From positions 1-56,013 of the forward strand of contig JACPVA010000173.1 in the NCBI GenBank assembly GCA_016191995.1: a stretch of DNA of 56,013 nt, written 5' to 3'. Made by a program: the position numbers and the translations under genes. Under the pieces are notes generated by a model. It saw nothing but the letters and a program-made list of their open reading frames with translations. It was not told the origin of the DNA and made no database searches. Positions 36,001-45,471 of this stretch are shown in pieces (position 1 is the stretch's first letter; each line of letters starts with the position of its first letter). Source of the DNA: Burkholderiales bacterium. Its GTDB lineage: Bacteria > Pseudomonadota > Gammaproteobacteria > Burkholderiales > Burkholderiaceae_C.

Positions 36001-38332
36001 TGGCGCCGGCCAGCAACGCGGGCGCGTCGGCGAAGCGGGCATTGTTGGCACACAGATCGGCCAGCCCCATGTACTCGACCCGCACCAGGCCGAGCTGCTC
36101 CAGGTTCGGGTTGGTGTAGCGCCAACCTCGGCGCTGGTCGAACCAGGCCCGGTAGCTGAGAACCTGGCGCATCGCTCTCTGGGCGTTGACGAAGTTGGCA
36201 CCTTCCAGGTCGGGATCGAGAAGCCACTCGGAACGCAGCGATTGCGCGCCCGCGCGATCGAAACCCAGCGACTTGAAGACGGCGATGCCGAGCCGGTCGG
36301 CCGACAGGCCTTCGGCACCTGCGCTTCGAACGGCAGCCAGAAAGGCCGACCGGAACAGGCCGACGAAAAGGAAGTCGTTGAAATGGCCGGCCTGGAGAGC
36401 GGCGTCCTGGCGGTTGTCGCTGAAGGCCAGCAGCTTGCGCCGCTCGGTGGGTATCGAGTCCTGCGTATGCAACCAGCGCAGCACCGAGTGCGTGAGCAGG
36501 GTGGTGGCGGATGACCGCCCTTCGGACGACAGCGCCGCGAGGCGGTTGTTGTCCTTGCCCTGGGCGGCGTGCACCGCCTTGCAGGAGAGGCAGAAGCGGA
36601 ACTTGCCGGGGATGAACCACGCCACAGTGCCGGCGCCGACCCGACCGGCCGTGTCGACGGCAATGCGCTCGGCCCGGTTGCGGCGGGCGTCGGCCTTCAG
36701 GCGAATGCTTCCGTGCCGATCTTCTTCGAGCCAGGCGTCAGGGTAGTCCTCGTCGCGGCCGGTGAAGTCGAGCGACCCGTCCAGGGGTTCCGGCATGAGA
36801 AAGCCGTAACGAGGGCGGCCTGTGGCAGCGCCAGGGTCATCTTGCTTCGGCGTCGGCGGCACGTCGTCGATCTCTCGCGGCAGCGCCTGCAAGCCCCCGT
36901 CGTCCTGAAGAAATACCGGGTGGTACTCCTGCCCGCAGTCCCGGCAAAAGTGGACCGGGTACAGGCGCTTGTCGGGTGCGCTGGGCAGGAACTGCTGAGC
37001 ATTGACGGTCAGCGTGCGCAGACCCGCCGGGTCGAGCGTGGCGTAGGCAGCCCCCGCGCCCGAGATGAACTGGTGCAGCTTGAAGGCAAAAAAGCCGCGC
37101 TTGCCGCTGTTGTGCCCGGTAGCACGATCGGACTCGGCCAAAGAGCAGGTCAGCAGGAACTGTTCGAGAACCTTGGCGCAGCGCGCACGTGGCTGGCCGG
37201 TGTCTTCCATCAGCCATTGGGCGGCCTGGTCCAGGGTTTGAGGCCGGGCGCGGACCCACTTTGAATCTTCCCAGCTCAGCCCCAGCTTGGTCTCGATCCA
37301 GATGGCCAAGGGATGCCTGGCCAGTTCAGCATCGGTGATGGTCGACACCACGCCGTCTTCCACGATTGGCGCGAGCAGGTGCCGCACGGTCCCGGCATGC
37401 AAATTGGGGGATGTGGCGCGAACCAGCGTCTCCTCGATGATGTCCGAGGGCAGCACCGGCTCGCCGAAGAGCGTGCTGGCGACCGATGCGACCGCTGCGC
37501 GGCGGGCTGCGGCCGAGCCGCTGGCCATCGTGGCCGAAGTGCCGATGCAGCGCAGGCCGGACGGCGCGAGCAGCGCGCGGATCCGGCGCACCAGCAAGGC
37601 CACGTCGGCGCCCTGCCGCCCGCGGTAGGTGTGGAGTTCGTCGAGCACGAGGAACTGCAAATCCTGGCAGTGGCTGATGACCTTTCGATCCGTCTCGTCC
37701 TGACGGGTCATTAGGTACTCGAGCATCATGAAGTTGGTCAGCAGGATGTCCGGCGGGCTGGCGGCGACGGCGCGTCGCTCGTCATCGTCCTCCTGGCCGG
37801 TGTACATGTCGAAGGTGATCGGCTTCGCTGGAGCGACGTGCTTCAGGAACTTGTCCAGTTCCTCCATCTGGCTGTTGGCCAGTGCGTTCATCGGATAGAC
37901 GATGATGGCCCGCGTGCGCGGCGTGCCGTCGATGGCCCTGGCCCGCAGGATCGTGTCGATGATGGGGATGAAGAAGCACAGCGACTTGCCCGAACCGGTT
38001 CCGGTGGTGACCACGTAGCTGCGGCCCTGCCTGGCGGCCATCAAGGACTGGACCTGATGGGTGTGCAGCTCGAGCGGCAGGCTGGGCGAGCCCGGCACGC
38101 GGAAGATCGCTGCCGTGGTCGCGTTGATGTCCCCCGCGGCAGCCAGCCGGTCGATCGACCCGCCCCTCTCGTAATGGGGCGTTATCTGCAGTAGCGGCTC
38201 AGGCCAGAACTGGCTGTTCGCATAGATCGAGTCGATCTGCTGCTTGAGGTCGGTCGCTCGAACCCGAGTGAAGGACCTTGCGAAACTGGCGTAGTCGTCG
38301 ACGATTTGCCGACGCAGGTCGAACACGTCCAT
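33053..38332 (-). CDS. DEAD-box helicase with DUF1998/MZB domain (DruE-like)
   Basis: 1759 residues and the first gene of the defence operon; a GGGAGGGGC ribosome site precedes the ATG. Lobe 1 shows Walker A TTGTGSGKS (109-117), DELH (231-234) and SAT (266-268). Lobe 2 has STMELGVDISALNT and QRSGRAGRSGMP near 1050. Three Cys clusters are visible: CRDCGQ near 460, a CxxC pair near 1345-1370, and the DUF1998/MZB cluster CVAGCYRCMLSYY near 1620. Size and domain order match DruE of Druantia, or a fusion of DISARM DrmA and DrmB. No phospholipase-D (DrmC) motif follows. It should load or unwind invading DNA for the other subunits. Confidence 0.88.
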   Translation of the reverse strand: MDVFDLRRQIVDDYASFARSFTRVRATDLKQQIDSIYANSQFWPEPLLQITPHYERGGSIDRLAAAGDINATTAAIFRVPGSPSLPLELHTHQVQSLMAARQGRSYVVTTGTGSGKSLCFFIPIIDTILRARAIDGTPRTRAIIVYPMNALANSQMEELDKFLKHVAPAKPITFDMYTGQEDDDERRAVAASPPDILLTNFMMLEYLMTRQDETDRKVISHCQDLQFLVLDELHTYRGRQGADVALLVRRIRALLAPSGLRCIGTSATMASGSAAARRAAVASVASTLFGEPVLPSDIIEETLVRATSPNLHAGTVRHLLAPIVEDGVVSTITDAELARHPLAIWIETKLGLSWEDSKWVRARPQTLDQAAQWLMEDTGQPRARCAKVLEQFLLTCSLAESDRATGHNSGKRGFFAFKLHQFISGAGAAYATLDPAGLRTLTVNAQQFLPSAPDKRLYPVHFCRDCGQEYHPVFLQDDGGLQALPREIDDVPPTPKQDDPGAATGRPRYGFLMPEPLDGSLDFTGRDEDYPDAWLEEDRHGSIRLKADARRNRAERIAVDTAGRVGAGTVAWFIPGKFRFCLSCKAVHAAQGKDNNRLAALSSEGRSSATTLLTHSVLRWLHTQDSIPTERRKLLAFSDNRQDAALQAGHFNDFLFVGLFRSAFLAAVRSAGAEGLSADRLGIAVFKSLGFDRAGAQSLRSEWLLDPDLEGANFVNAQRAMRQVLSYRAWFDQRRGWRYTNPNLEQLGLVRVEYMGLADLCANNARFADAPALLAGATPDARLRAYRVLLDAMRQGLALDPEVLDAAEQDALRGRSINTLRPPWGFGREEAMRSARYLMETPPARRENSLADEDKLLRAGRLSSIGRELRKPELWNNPEARQLDHAEYQRLLSHMLKAAAKGGLVATVPTPFGGAMGWQLKNACVEFRVGTGAAARGGMDNAFYRSLYENLAQAIAADNHYFSFEAREHTAQVDKDRRQIREMRFRYGAEDQQRLAANGPQLAELGERHRLLPVLFCSPTMELGVDISALNTVYLRNVPPTPANYAQRSGRAGRSGMPALVLTYCAARSPHDQYFFADAPGMVHGEVRAPTLDLANEELVRSHLQAVWLAATNVPLSAAIVELVEPDEAKDLPLYGRMTVALSDAGIPPVARQRIQQVLGLLAKELNPEDAPWFKGNDDLAADIVDRAVERFDEAFDRWRELFRSAARQRDQSRRIMDTHNLPQRERDAARVLHAQAIDQLNLLQRGSESLSSDFYTYRYLATEAFLPGYNFPRLPLTAFIPGSGERGTKGAYLQRPRFLALSEFGPRSLVYHEGRAFRVTAAQLSTRGEGASIAGMLNTDTATICRSCGGAHFHSDPADKGRSHCRACGEPLTDNGDIVLNLYRIENVRTSPAERITVNDEERQRQGFDLQTVFRWARRDGGQPDVRVVHAEDDQGSIATLRYGPGAEISRLNKGLRRRADPSQHGFMINPMTGAWAKIEEDDGAEPDPTRTPNQPIVPWVMDRKNALLLQLAQPDAGETTIATLQYALKRGIESLYQLEESELLAEPLPDRKNRHGVLFYEATEGGAGVLTRLVHDEHALAGVARAALKVMHFDLGAQGEPLPTAEALHDVDGTQCVAGCYRCMLSYYNQPDHPVIDRRDRAAQAILLRLAAVRTQLAPPTLASGSNAAGEGPAVRPAATPGGLHAAGVGLPEPSAFNVLVGNVEVLSLWRTERVALVRVGADTGTLRDRGLEVVAWPADDEAGQQAAIAQLRQHLT

Positions 38333-38483
38333 GCGCCCCTCCCTGTGAGTCTTGGCACCGGGTTCTGGTGTTTGGAGGCATCGTACAGGGGCAGCTGACT
38401 ACCGATTAAACCTCTACCCGACGGCAGTCGCAGACCCATGGCGGCGATCCGCTTCTTCCGACCGGAAGGCATTGCTCATCCGG

Positions 38484-38510
38484 CCGCGCAGCGGTACTCG
38501 AACTGCGCGG
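38484..38510 (-). other. Hairpin just downstream of the integrase gene
   Basis: CCGCGCAG at 38484-38491 pairs with CTGCGCGG at 38503-38510. It lies 18 bases after the integrase stop and about 150 bases before the defence operon start. It lacks a T tract, so it is at best a weak terminator separating the two units. Confidence 0.35.
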
Positions 38511-38527
38511 CGGGCGGCGGTGTCGAT

Positions 38528-39823
38528 TCAGGCGGCCTGCAGCGGGGTCACTTGCGCCCCCCTACGTAGCCGGTCCAGGTAGTCGGCCCACTTCGTCATC
38601 AACTCGCGCCGCTGCTCCAAGAACAAGGTGCGGTTGTAGGCCCGGCCCAGCGCGTCGGGTACGCGGTGCGCAAGCTGGGCTTCGATCACTTCCGGCGCCA
38701 CGCCCAGCCGCTCGGCTGCGATCGTGCGCGCCGTCGCCCTGAAGCCGTGGCCGGTCACTTCGTCCGGGCCGAAGCCCATGCGGCGCAGGGCCGACAACAC
38801 ACCGTTGTCCGACAGCGGTCTCTCGGCCGTCAGCGGGCTAGGGAACACGTACTTGCCGCTGCCCGTCAGGGGGTGCAGTTCGCGCAGGATGGCCACCGCT
38901 TGCGGTGCCAGCGGCACCAGGTGGTCAGGACCGTTGAGCTTCGACTTGAGCCGGCCCTTCATTCGCGCCGCGGGCACCGTCCAAGTCCCACCGTCCAGGT
39001 CGAACTCGGCCCACTCGGCCTTGCGCAGTTCCCCGGGGCGGAGGAACACCAGCGGCGCCAGTTGCAGCGCCGCTCGCACCACGGGCGTGCCGTGGTAGCC
39101 GTCGATGGCCCGCAACAGTTCGCCCAGCTTCGCGGGATCGGTCACGGCTGCGCGGTGCTCTGGCACCGGCAGCTGGATCGCGCCCTTCAGGTCGCGCGTC
39201 GGGTCGCTGGTGCAGTAGCCGTGCTGCACGCCGTAGCGGAACACGGCGCCGGCCGCCTTCAGGGCACGGTACGCGGTCTCGGTGGCGCCGCGCGCCTCGA
39301 CGCGCCGCGCGTGGGTCAGCAACTCGGGCGGCGTCAGTTCGGCCAGAGGCCGCGCGCCGATGAACGGGATCAGGTCGTTCTCCAGCAGCGCCAGCACCTT
39401 GGCGGCGTGACCGGCGGACCAACTCGGCGCCATGTAAGCGTGCCACTCGCGCGCCGCGTGCTCGAAGGTGCCAGGGCCGGGCAGGCCAGCCTCGGCCAGG
39501 GCCTGGGCTTCGCGCTGCGCTGCCCGAGCCGCCTTGTCGGCCTTGCGGGCGTCGCTGGGGTCGATGCCATCCGCCACCAGCCGGCGGGCTTCGTCGCGCC
39601 GCTCCCGGGCCAGCGCCAGCGGAACCTCGGGGTAGGCGCCCAGGCTCAGCATGCCCTCCTTGCCGGCCAGCCAGTACCGCAGCCGCCACCAGCCCGCACC
39701 GTTGGGCCGCGCTTCCAGCACCAGGCCACCGCCGTCGCTCAGCTTGCGAGCCTTGCCCGCCGTGCCGGCGGTCTTGATCGCGGCCTTCACCGCCTTGTCG
39801 CTCAGGGTGTTGATCGCTGGCAT
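38528..39823 (-). CDS. Tyrosine integrase, P4-type
   Basis: 431 residues from the ATG at 39823. The N-terminal DUF4102-like arm-binding domain is present (NTLSDKAVKAAIKTA, WWRLRYWLAGKEGMLSLGAY). The catalytic domain keeps Arg in FLRPGELRKAEW (about 260), His-x-x-Arg in GHGFRATARTIAAERLG (about 359) and the nucleophile Tyr in RAYNRTLFLEQRR (about 393). P4-type integrases insert islands at tRNA 3' ends, and a tRNA-Ile2 gene lies directly behind this one. The longer in-frame start at 39928 would run through the repeat array, so I chose 39823. Confidence 0.93.
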   Translation of the reverse strand: MPAINTLSDKAVKAAIKTAGTAGKARKLSDGGGLVLEARPNGAGWWRLRYWLAGKEGMLSLGAYPEVPLALARERRDEARRLVADGIDPSDARKADKAARAAQREAQALAEAGLPGPGTFEHAAREWHAYMAPSWSAGHAAKVLALLENDLIPFIGARPLAELTPPELLTHARRVEARGATETAYRALKAAGAVFRYGVQHGYCTSDPTRDLKGAIQLPVPEHRAAVTDPAKLGELLRAIDGYHGTPVVRAALQLAPLVFLRPGELRKAEWAEFDLDGGTWTVPAARMKGRLKSKLNGPDHLVPLAPQAVAILRELHPLTGSGKYVFPSPLTAERPLSDNGVLSALRRMGFGPDEVTGHGFRATARTIAAERLGVAPEVIEAQLAHRVPDALGRAYNRTLFLEQRRELMTKWADYLDRLRRGAQVTPLQAA

Positions 39824-39896
39824 ACCGGGTAACTCCCCGACCGGGTAAGGCCACATGGGGCCGTTACCCGGTATCTTACCCATGCCGTTACCCGGT
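39824..39896. repeat. Four-copy 9-base repeat before the integrase gene
   Basis: ACCGGGTAA occurs at 39824-39832 and 39840-39848. Its inverse, TTACCCGGT, occurs at 39864-39872 and 39888-39896. A partial TTACCC lies at 39877-39882. Two copies point each way around the integrase start. Such arrays bind integrase arm domains or the excisionase (directionality factor), which often also represses the integrase gene. Confidence 0.6.
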
Positions 39897-39995
39897 GCAA
39901 GCCGCCTTACCAGGCCCCATGCAGACATGAAAAATACGCAACTACTTGATTTACTTGCGGATTCCGTCGTTTCCGGCCCTACGCGGGCTATTGTT

Positions 39996-40071
<76 letters not shown>

Positions 40072-40144
40072 CTGCGTCCGATTCTAGGAGCCGCCCCTGC
40101 ACCAGGAACGCCCGCGACCGGCGCGGCTCCGGCGCCGACGCACC

Positions 40145-41173
40145 TCAGCGCTGCGACAACGCGTTGCCGACCAGCCGCGCCGTGATGTCGACGATCTGGA
40201 TCATGCGCTCGTAGGCCATCCGTGTCGGGCCGATCACGCCCAGCGTGCCGACGACCTGGCCGTCGACCTCGTACGGCGCGCTGACGATCGACAGCTCCTC
40301 GTAGGGCACGACCTGGCTCTCGCCGCCGATGAAGATGCGCACGCCCTCGGCGCGGCTCGAGGTGTCGAGCAGCCGCATCAGCTCGGTCTTGCGCTCGAAC
40401 AGGTCGAACAGCTTGCGCAGGCTGCCCATGTCCTGGCCGAAGCCCTGCACACCGAGCAGGTTGTGCTCCCCCGAGACGACGACCCGGTCGCTGTCTTCGG
40501 CCAGCGCCTCGGTGCCGGCCTGCACCGCGGCCTGCATCAGCGCGGCGATCTCCTCGCGCAGCGCGTCGACCTCGGTCTTCAGCCGCGCGCGCACCTCGTC
40601 CAGCGTCAGCCCGGCGTAGTGCGCATTGAGGAAGTTGGTCGCCTCGACCAGCTCGGCCTGGCTGTAGTCGCGCGCGGTGAAGATGACGCGGTTCTGCACG
40701 TCGCCGTCGGGAGCCACGAGGATCACCAGCACGCGCCGCTCGCCCAGGCGCAGGAACTCGATGTGGCGGAAGACGCTGGACTTGCGCGGCGCGGTGACGA
40801 CGCCGACGAAGTGCGACAGGCTCGACAGCAGCGACGCCGCCTGCGCGATCACGCGCTGCGGCTGGTCGGGGTGGAGCTGCTCGCGCGCGGCGGCCAGTTG
40901 CGGGTCGGGGTCGCCCGCATCCAGCGGGCGCGCGGTCAGCATGGTGTCGACGAACAGACGGTAGCCGCGCGGCGTCGGCACGCGGCCGGCCGAGGTGTGC
41001 GGGCTGGCGATCAGCCCGAGCTCCTCGAGGTCGGCCATCACGTTGCGGATCGTCGCCGGCGACAGGTCCAGCCCCGAGGCGCGCGACAGCGTGCGCGACC
41101 CGACCGGCTGGCCCTCGGCGATATAGCGCTCCACCAGCGTCTTCAGCAGCGTGCGGGCGCGTTCGTCGATCAT
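40145..41173 (-). CDS. hrcA: Heat-inducible transcription repressor HrcA
   Basis: 342 residues from the ATG at 41173; an alternative start three codons upstream (41182) is possible. The N-terminal winged helix ([36 protein letters not shown]) and the long dimerisation/inserted domain are those of HrcA. The C-terminal tail has [16 protein letters not shown]. HrcA binds CIRCE elements upstream of groESL/dnaK and is refolded by GroEL. No CIRCE sequence is visible in this window, so its targets are elsewhere. It is divergent from nadK, as in related genomes. Confidence 0.93.
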   Translation of the reverse strand: MIDERARTLLKTLVERYIAEGQPVGSRTLSRASGLDLSPATIRNVMADLEELGLIASPHTSAGRVPTPRGYRLFVDTMLTARPLDAGDPDPQLAAAREQLHPDQPQRVIAQAASLLSSLSHFVGVVTAPRKSSVFRHIEFLRLGERRVLVILVAPDGDVQNRVIFTARDYSQAELVEATNFLNAHYAGLTLDEVRARLKTEVDALREEIAALMQAAVQAGTEALAEDSDRVVVSGEHNLLGVQGFGQDMGSLRKLFDLFERKTELMRLLDTSSRAEGVRIFIGGESQVVPYEELSIVSAPYEVDGQVVGTLGVIGPTRMAYERMIQIVDITARLVGNALSQR

Positions 41174-41245
41174 GGATTTCATTCTACGGACAAGGCCCCG
41201 GCGCAGCGCCCGCGCGGCCTTGTCGGCGCCGCCCCCTATGGTGTA

Positions 41246-42130
41246 ATGCGTCGCATGCCGAGCCGGTTCCGCCATGCCGTGATCGTGGGCAAGTACCAGG
41301 CCCGCGGCATCCGCGCGGTGCTCGAGGAGATCGCGCATTTCCTCGCCGACGAGGGGCTGGAAGTCGGCTTCGACCGCGAGACCGCGCAGGCCACCGGGGT
41401 CGCCGGATTCGACCTGCTGGATCCGTCGGAGTTCGGCCGCGCCTGCGACCTGGTCGTCGTCGTCGGCGGCGACGGCACGATGCTCGGCATCGCGCGCGAT
41501 GTCGCGCGCCACGGGCTGCCGCTGGTCGGCATCAACCAGGGCCGGCTCGGCTTCATCACCGACGTGCCGGCCAACCACTGGCGCGAGGCGCTGGCGCCGA
41601 TGGTGCGCGGCGACTACGAGGAGGAGCACCGCCGCATGCTCGAAGGCGAGGTCTGGCGCGACGGCGAGCGGATCTTCGCCGGGCTGTCGCTCAACGATGT
41701 CGTCGTCAACCGCGGCGCGTCGTCGGGGATGCTCGAGGTGCGCGTCGACGTCGGCGACGAGTTCGTCGCCAATATCCGCGCCGACGGCCTGATCGTCGCC
41801 ACGCCGACCGGGTCGACCGCCTACGCGCTGTCGGCCGGCGGGCCGATCCTGCACCCCTCGATCGCCGGCTGGGTGCTGGTGCCGATCGCGTCGCACACGC
41901 TGTCCAACCGCCCGATCGTGCTGCCCGACACCGGCGAGGTGCGCGTCGGCGTCGTCGCCGGCAAGGACTTGTCGGCCAACTTCGACATGCACAACCTCGC
42001 CAGCCTGCTGCACGGCGACCAGGTGCGCGTGCGCCGCAGCCCGCACCAGGTTCGCTTCCTGCACCCGCGCGGCTGGAGCTACTACGCGACGCTGCGGCGC
42101 AAGCTGCGCTGGTACGAGGGGGTGGTGTGA
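41246..42130 (+). CDS. nadK: NAD kinase
   Basis: 294 residues from the ATG at 41246; the ATG at 41255 is an equally credible start. Family motifs are [15 protein letters not shown] with the catalytic [28 protein letters not shown] and [20 protein letters not shown]. It phosphorylates NAD to NADP in the cytosol. It is divergent from hrcA (72 bases between starts) and followed by recN, the usual order in betaproteobacteria. Confidence 0.94.
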   Translation: MRRMPSRFRHAVIVGKYQARGIRAVLEEIAHFLADEGLEVGFDRETAQATGVAGFDLLDPSEFGRACDLVVVVGGDGTMLGIARDVARHGLPLVGINQGRLGFITDVPANHWREALAPMVRGDYEEEHRRMLEGEVWRDGERIFAGLSLNDVVVNRGASSGMLEVRVDVGDEFVANIRADGLIVATPTGSTAYALSAGGPILHPSIAGWVLVPIASHTLSNRPIVLPDTGEVRVGVVAGKDLSANFDMHNLASLLHGDQVRVRRSPHQVRFLHPRGWSYYATLRRKLRWYEGVV

Positions 42131-42210
42131 CGCATGCGAAGCGGCCCACCGGCCCACCGTGCCGCCAGGGCACGGCGCGCGCGCCTGTCGCGCGCTGACC
42201 GGGGACGACG

Positions 42211-43884
42211 ATGCTGCGCCGTCTCGCGCTGCGCGATGTCGTCATCGTCGACGCGCTCGAGCTCGACTTCGAGCCCGGGCTGACGGTGCTGACCGGCGAG
42301 ACCGGCGCCGGCAAGTCGATCCTCGTCGACGCGCTGCAGCTCGCACTCGGCGCCCGCGGCGACGCCGCGCTGGTGCGCGAGGGCGCGGCGCGCGCCGAGG
42401 TCAGTGCCGAGTTCGACCGCCCGCCGACGCTCGCCGCCTGGCTCGACGAGGCCGGGTTCGACGCCGGCGAAGACCGGCTGCTGCTGCGCCGCACGGTCGA
42501 CGCCCAGGGCCGCAGCCGGGCCTGGATCAACGGCAGCGCGGCGACCGTCGCGCAGCTGCGCGAGGCCGCCGACGCGCTGCTCGACATCCACGGCCAGCAC
42601 GCCTGGCAGCGCCTGACGCGGCCGGCCGCGGTGCGCGCGCTGCTCGACGCCGAGGCCGGCATCGACACCGCGCCGCTGGCGCTATCCTGGCAGCATTGGC
42701 GCGAGCGGCTCGCGGTGCTGGCCGACGCGCGCGCGCGGCGCGATACGCTGGCGCGCGAGCGCGAGCGGCTGGCGTGGCAGATCGGCGAGCTGGAGCGGCT
42801 GGCGCCGGGCGAACACGAGTGGGAGGAGCTGGAGGCCGAGCACGCGCGGCTCGCGCACGGCCAGTCGCTGATCGACGCCACCCGCGCGGCGCTGGACGCG
42901 CTCGCCGAGGCCGAGCCCTCGGCCGGCACGCTGGCCGCGCGCGCGGCCGACGCGCTGGACGAGGTGCTGCGCCACGATGCGGCGCTCGCGCCGGTGGTCG
43001 AGGTCCTGCGCAGCGCGCAGGCGCAGCTCGACGACGCCGCGCACACGCTGGCCGGCTACCTGGCGCGGCTGGAGCCCGACCCGGCGCGGCTGGCCGAGAT
43101 CGACCAGCGGCTGGCGTCCTGGCTGGCGCTGGCGCGACGCTACCGCGGCAGCCCGCCCGAGCTGCCGGCGCTGCTGCAGCGCTGGCGCGCCGAGCTGGCG
43201 GCGCTGGACGCCGCCGCCGACCTCGATGCGCTGGAGCGCGCCGCCGCCGAGGCCGAGGCGGCTTGGCGGCGCGAGGCGAAGTCGGTCTCCGCGCGCCGCT
43301 GCGCGGCGGCCGCCCCGCTGGCCGCGGCGGTGAGCGCGGCGATGCAGCAGCTCGGCATGGAAGGCGGGCGCTTCGAGGTCGCGCTGGTGCCGCAGGACGA
43401 GCCGCAGGCCTTCGGGCTGGAGTCGGTCGAGCTGCGCGTGGCGGGACACGCCGGCACGACGCCGCGTGCGCTGGCCAGGGTCGCCTCCGGCGGCGAGCTG
43501 TCGCGGCTGGCGCTGGCGATCGCGGTGACGACCGCCGCGCGCGCCGGCGACGCCGCACCGGCCACCCTGATCTTCGACGAGATCGACGCCGGCGTCGGCG
43601 GCTCGGTGGCGGACCAGGTCGGGCGGCTGATGAAGCGGCTCGGCACCCATGTGCAGGTGCTCGCGGTCACGCACCTGGCGCAGGTCGCGGCCTGCGCCGA
43701 CCACCATTTCGTCGTGCGCAAGGCCACGCGCGGCGGGCGCACGACGAGCGAGGTGCAGCCGCTGCGCGACGAGGCGCGCGTGGCCGAGCTCGCGCGCATG
43801 CTCGGCGGCGAGCGGCTGGCCGGAGCGACCAGCCGCGCGCATGCGCAGGCGATGCTGGCGACCGCGCGCGGGGCGGCGACGTGA
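42211..43884 (+). CDS. recN: DNA repair protein RecN
   Basis: 557 residues of the SMC-like family. The N-terminal ATPase part has [18 protein letters not shown] and Walker [11 protein letters not shown] long coiled coil with Glu/Ala/Arg repeats fills the middle (about 160-360). The C-terminal part has the signature [15 protein letters not shown] and Walker [13 protein letters not shown], then [12 protein letters not shown]. RecN holds broken DNA ends together in double-strand-break repair. It follows nadK by 80 bases on the same strand and precedes rapZ. Confidence 0.94.
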   Translation: MLRRLALRDVVIVDALELDFEPGLTVLTGETGAGKSILVDALQLALGARGDAALVREGAARAEVSAEFDRPPTLAAWLDEAGFDAGEDRLLLRRTVDAQGRSRAWINGSAATVAQLREAADALLDIHGQHAWQRLTRPAAVRALLDAEAGIDTAPLALSWQHWRERLAVLADARARRDTLARERERLAWQIGELERLAPGEHEWEELEAEHARLAHGQSLIDATRAALDALAEAEPSAGTLAARAADALDEVLRHDAALAPVVEVLRSAQAQLDDAAHTLAGYLARLEPDPARLAEIDQRLASWLALARRYRGSPPELPALLQRWRAELAALDAAADLDALERAAAEAEAAWRREAKSVSARRCAAAAPLAAAVSAAMQQLGMEGGRFEVALVPQDEPQAFGLESVELRVAGHAGTTPRALARVASGGELSRLALAIAVTTAARAGDAAPATLIFDEIDAGVGGSVADQVGRLMKRLGTHVQVLAVTHLAQVAACADHHFVVRKATRGGRTTSEVQPLRDEARVAELARMLGGERLAGATSRAHAQAMLATARGAAT

Positions 43885-43922
43885 GGGCGCAGCAAGGCCC
43901 CGGCGGCCAAGGCGGAGGCGAC

Positions 43923-44804
43923 ATGGCGGCCGACGCGCCCACCGACGTCGTGCTGCTGACCGGCATCTCGGGGTCGGGCAAGTCGGTCGCGCTGCACGCG
44001 CTGGAGGACGCCGGCTATTTCTGCGTCGACAACCTGCCGCCGGAGCTGCTGCGCGAGTTCGTCCGGCTGGAGCGCCAGCGTGCCACGCCACGCGTCGCGG
44101 TCGCCGTCGACGTGCGCAGCGCCGGGTCGCTGCCGCAGCTGCTGCCGCTGGTGCGCGAGCTGCGCGCCGCCGGCCAGCCGGTGCGAGTGCTGTTCCTGGA
44201 CGCCGGTACCGAGGCGCTGGTGCGCCGATTCTCCGAGACGCGCCGGCCGCACCCGCTGACCGCACACGGCGTGCACGGCGAGCTGGCGCGCGCGCTGACC
44301 GAGGCGATCGAGATCGAGCGCGAGCTGCTGGCCGAGGTGCGCGAATCGTCCACCGTCATCGATACCAGCCACCTGCGCCCGGCGCAGCTCGCGCGCTGGG
44401 TGCGCGACCTGGTCGGGGTGGCGGGCGGCACGCTGACGCTGGTCTTCGAATCCTTCGCCTACAAGCACGGCGTGCCGCTGGACGCCGACTACATGTTCGA
44501 CATGCGCGTGCTGCCGAACCCCTTCTACATCCGCGAGCTGCGCCCGCTGACCGGCCGCGACGAGGCGGTCGCGCAGTACCTGCAGGCGCAGCCCGAGGTG
44601 GGGCAGATGCTCGGCCAGATCGAGGCCTTCCTGCGCCACTGGCTGCCGGCGCTGAAGGCCGCGCAGCGCAGCTACCTGACGGTGGCGCTGGGATGCACCG
44701 GGGGCCAGCACCGATCGGTGTACGCGGTGCGGTCGCTGGCGCGGCGCTTCGGCGACGAGGCCGCGACGCTGGTGCGCCACCGCGAGCTCGACATCCATGC
44801 CTGA
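43923..44804 (+). CDS. rapZ: RNase adapter protein RapZ
   Basis: 293 residues from the ATG at 43923, chosen because a GGCGGAGGCGAC ribosome site precedes it and conserved sequence begins there. The N-terminal P-loop is [17 protein letters not shown]. The C-terminal half has the UPF0042 pattern ([32 protein letters not shown]). RapZ controls amino-sugar synthesis by directing RNase E in enterics and binds glucosamine-6-phosphate. It often lies near rpoN/ptsN-type genes; here it is between recN and a LON-domain gene, whose start it overlaps by eight bases. Confidence 0.92.
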   Translation: MAADAPTDVVLLTGISGSGKSVALHALEDAGYFCVDNLPPELLREFVRLERQRATPRVAVAVDVRSAGSLPQLLPLVRELRAAGQPVRVLFLDAGTEALVRRFSETRRPHPLTAHGVHGELARALTEAIEIERELLAEVRESSTVIDTSHLRPAQLARWVRDLVGVAGGTLTLVFESFAYKHGVPLDADYMFDMRVLPNPFYIRELRPLTGRDEAVAQYLQAQPEVGQMLGQIEAFLRHWLPALKAAQRSYLTVALGCTGGQHRSVYAVRSLARRFGDEAATLVRHRELDIHA

Positions 44805-45399
44805 GCTGCCGCTGTTCCCGCTGCGCACCGTGCTGTTCCCGGGCGGGGTGCTGCCGCTGAAGATCTTCGAGGCGCGCTACCTCGACCTCGCCGGGCGTTG
44901 CCTGCGCACGGGCGAGCCCTTCGGCGTCGTCTGCCTGGCCGAGGGACCGCAAGCGGGTGCCGGCAGCGTGCGGCTGGAGCCTGTGGGCACGCGCGCGCAT
45001 ATCGAGGATGTCGACGCCGACCGTCCCGGCATCCTGCACCTGCGCTGCCGCGGCGGGGTGCGCTTCCGGCTCGCGGCGGCGCCGGTGCAACAGACGGGGG
45101 GGCTGTGGACGGCGCAGGTCGAGGACCTCGACGACGACCCGCCGCAGCCGCCGGTCGCGGCGATGCAGGCCACGGTCGCCGCGCTGGCGCGCGCGATCGA
45201 GTCGCTGCGCGCGCAGGGTGCGCTGCCGCCACCCGAGCCGCTGCGGCTGGACGACGCCGGCTGGGTCGCCAACCGCTGGTGCGAGCTGCTGCCGATCCCG
45301 CTGGCGGCCAAGCAGAAGCTGATGGCGCTGGAGGATCCTGCGCTGCGGCTGATGCTGGTCGACGAATATCTGCGCGACAAGCAGGTCGTCGGCGACTGA
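44797..45399 (+). CDS. LON substrate-binding domain protein
   Basis: 200 residues made of a single LON N-terminal domain ([34 protein letters not shown]) and a helical C-terminal tail ([20 protein letters not shown]). It has no AAA+ or protease domain, so it is not Lon itself. Standalone copies are common in proteobacteria and their role is unknown. It overlaps rapZ by eight bases and ends 72 bases from the convergent mutY gene. Confidence 0.88.
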   Translation: MPELPLFPLRTVLFPGGVLPLKIFEARYLDLAGRCLRTGEPFGVVCLAEGPQAGAGSVRLEPVGTRAHIEDVDADRPGILHLRCRGGVRFRLAAAPVQQTGGLWTAQVEDLDDDPPQPPVAAMQATVAALARAIESLRAQGALPPPEPLRLDDAGWVANRWCELLPIPLAAKQKLMALEDPALRLMLVDEYLRDKQVVGD

Positions 45400-45471
45400 A
45401 CGCGGGGCCGGCGGCCGACCGCATCCGCGCGCGAGTGCGCCGGGATGCGGGGAACCCGGCTCCCGCGGTCC

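Noticed and set aside
38484..38510. Possible tRNA fragment (GTTCGAGT-like loop) as the second attachment site
   Set aside because: Only a hairpin with a T-loop-like centre is present. It does not match the tRNA-Ile2 tail and lies on the wrong side of the integrase.
41174..41245. CIRCE element between hrcA and nadK
   Set aside because: The TTAGCACTC-N9-GAGTGCTAA pattern is not present in the gap.
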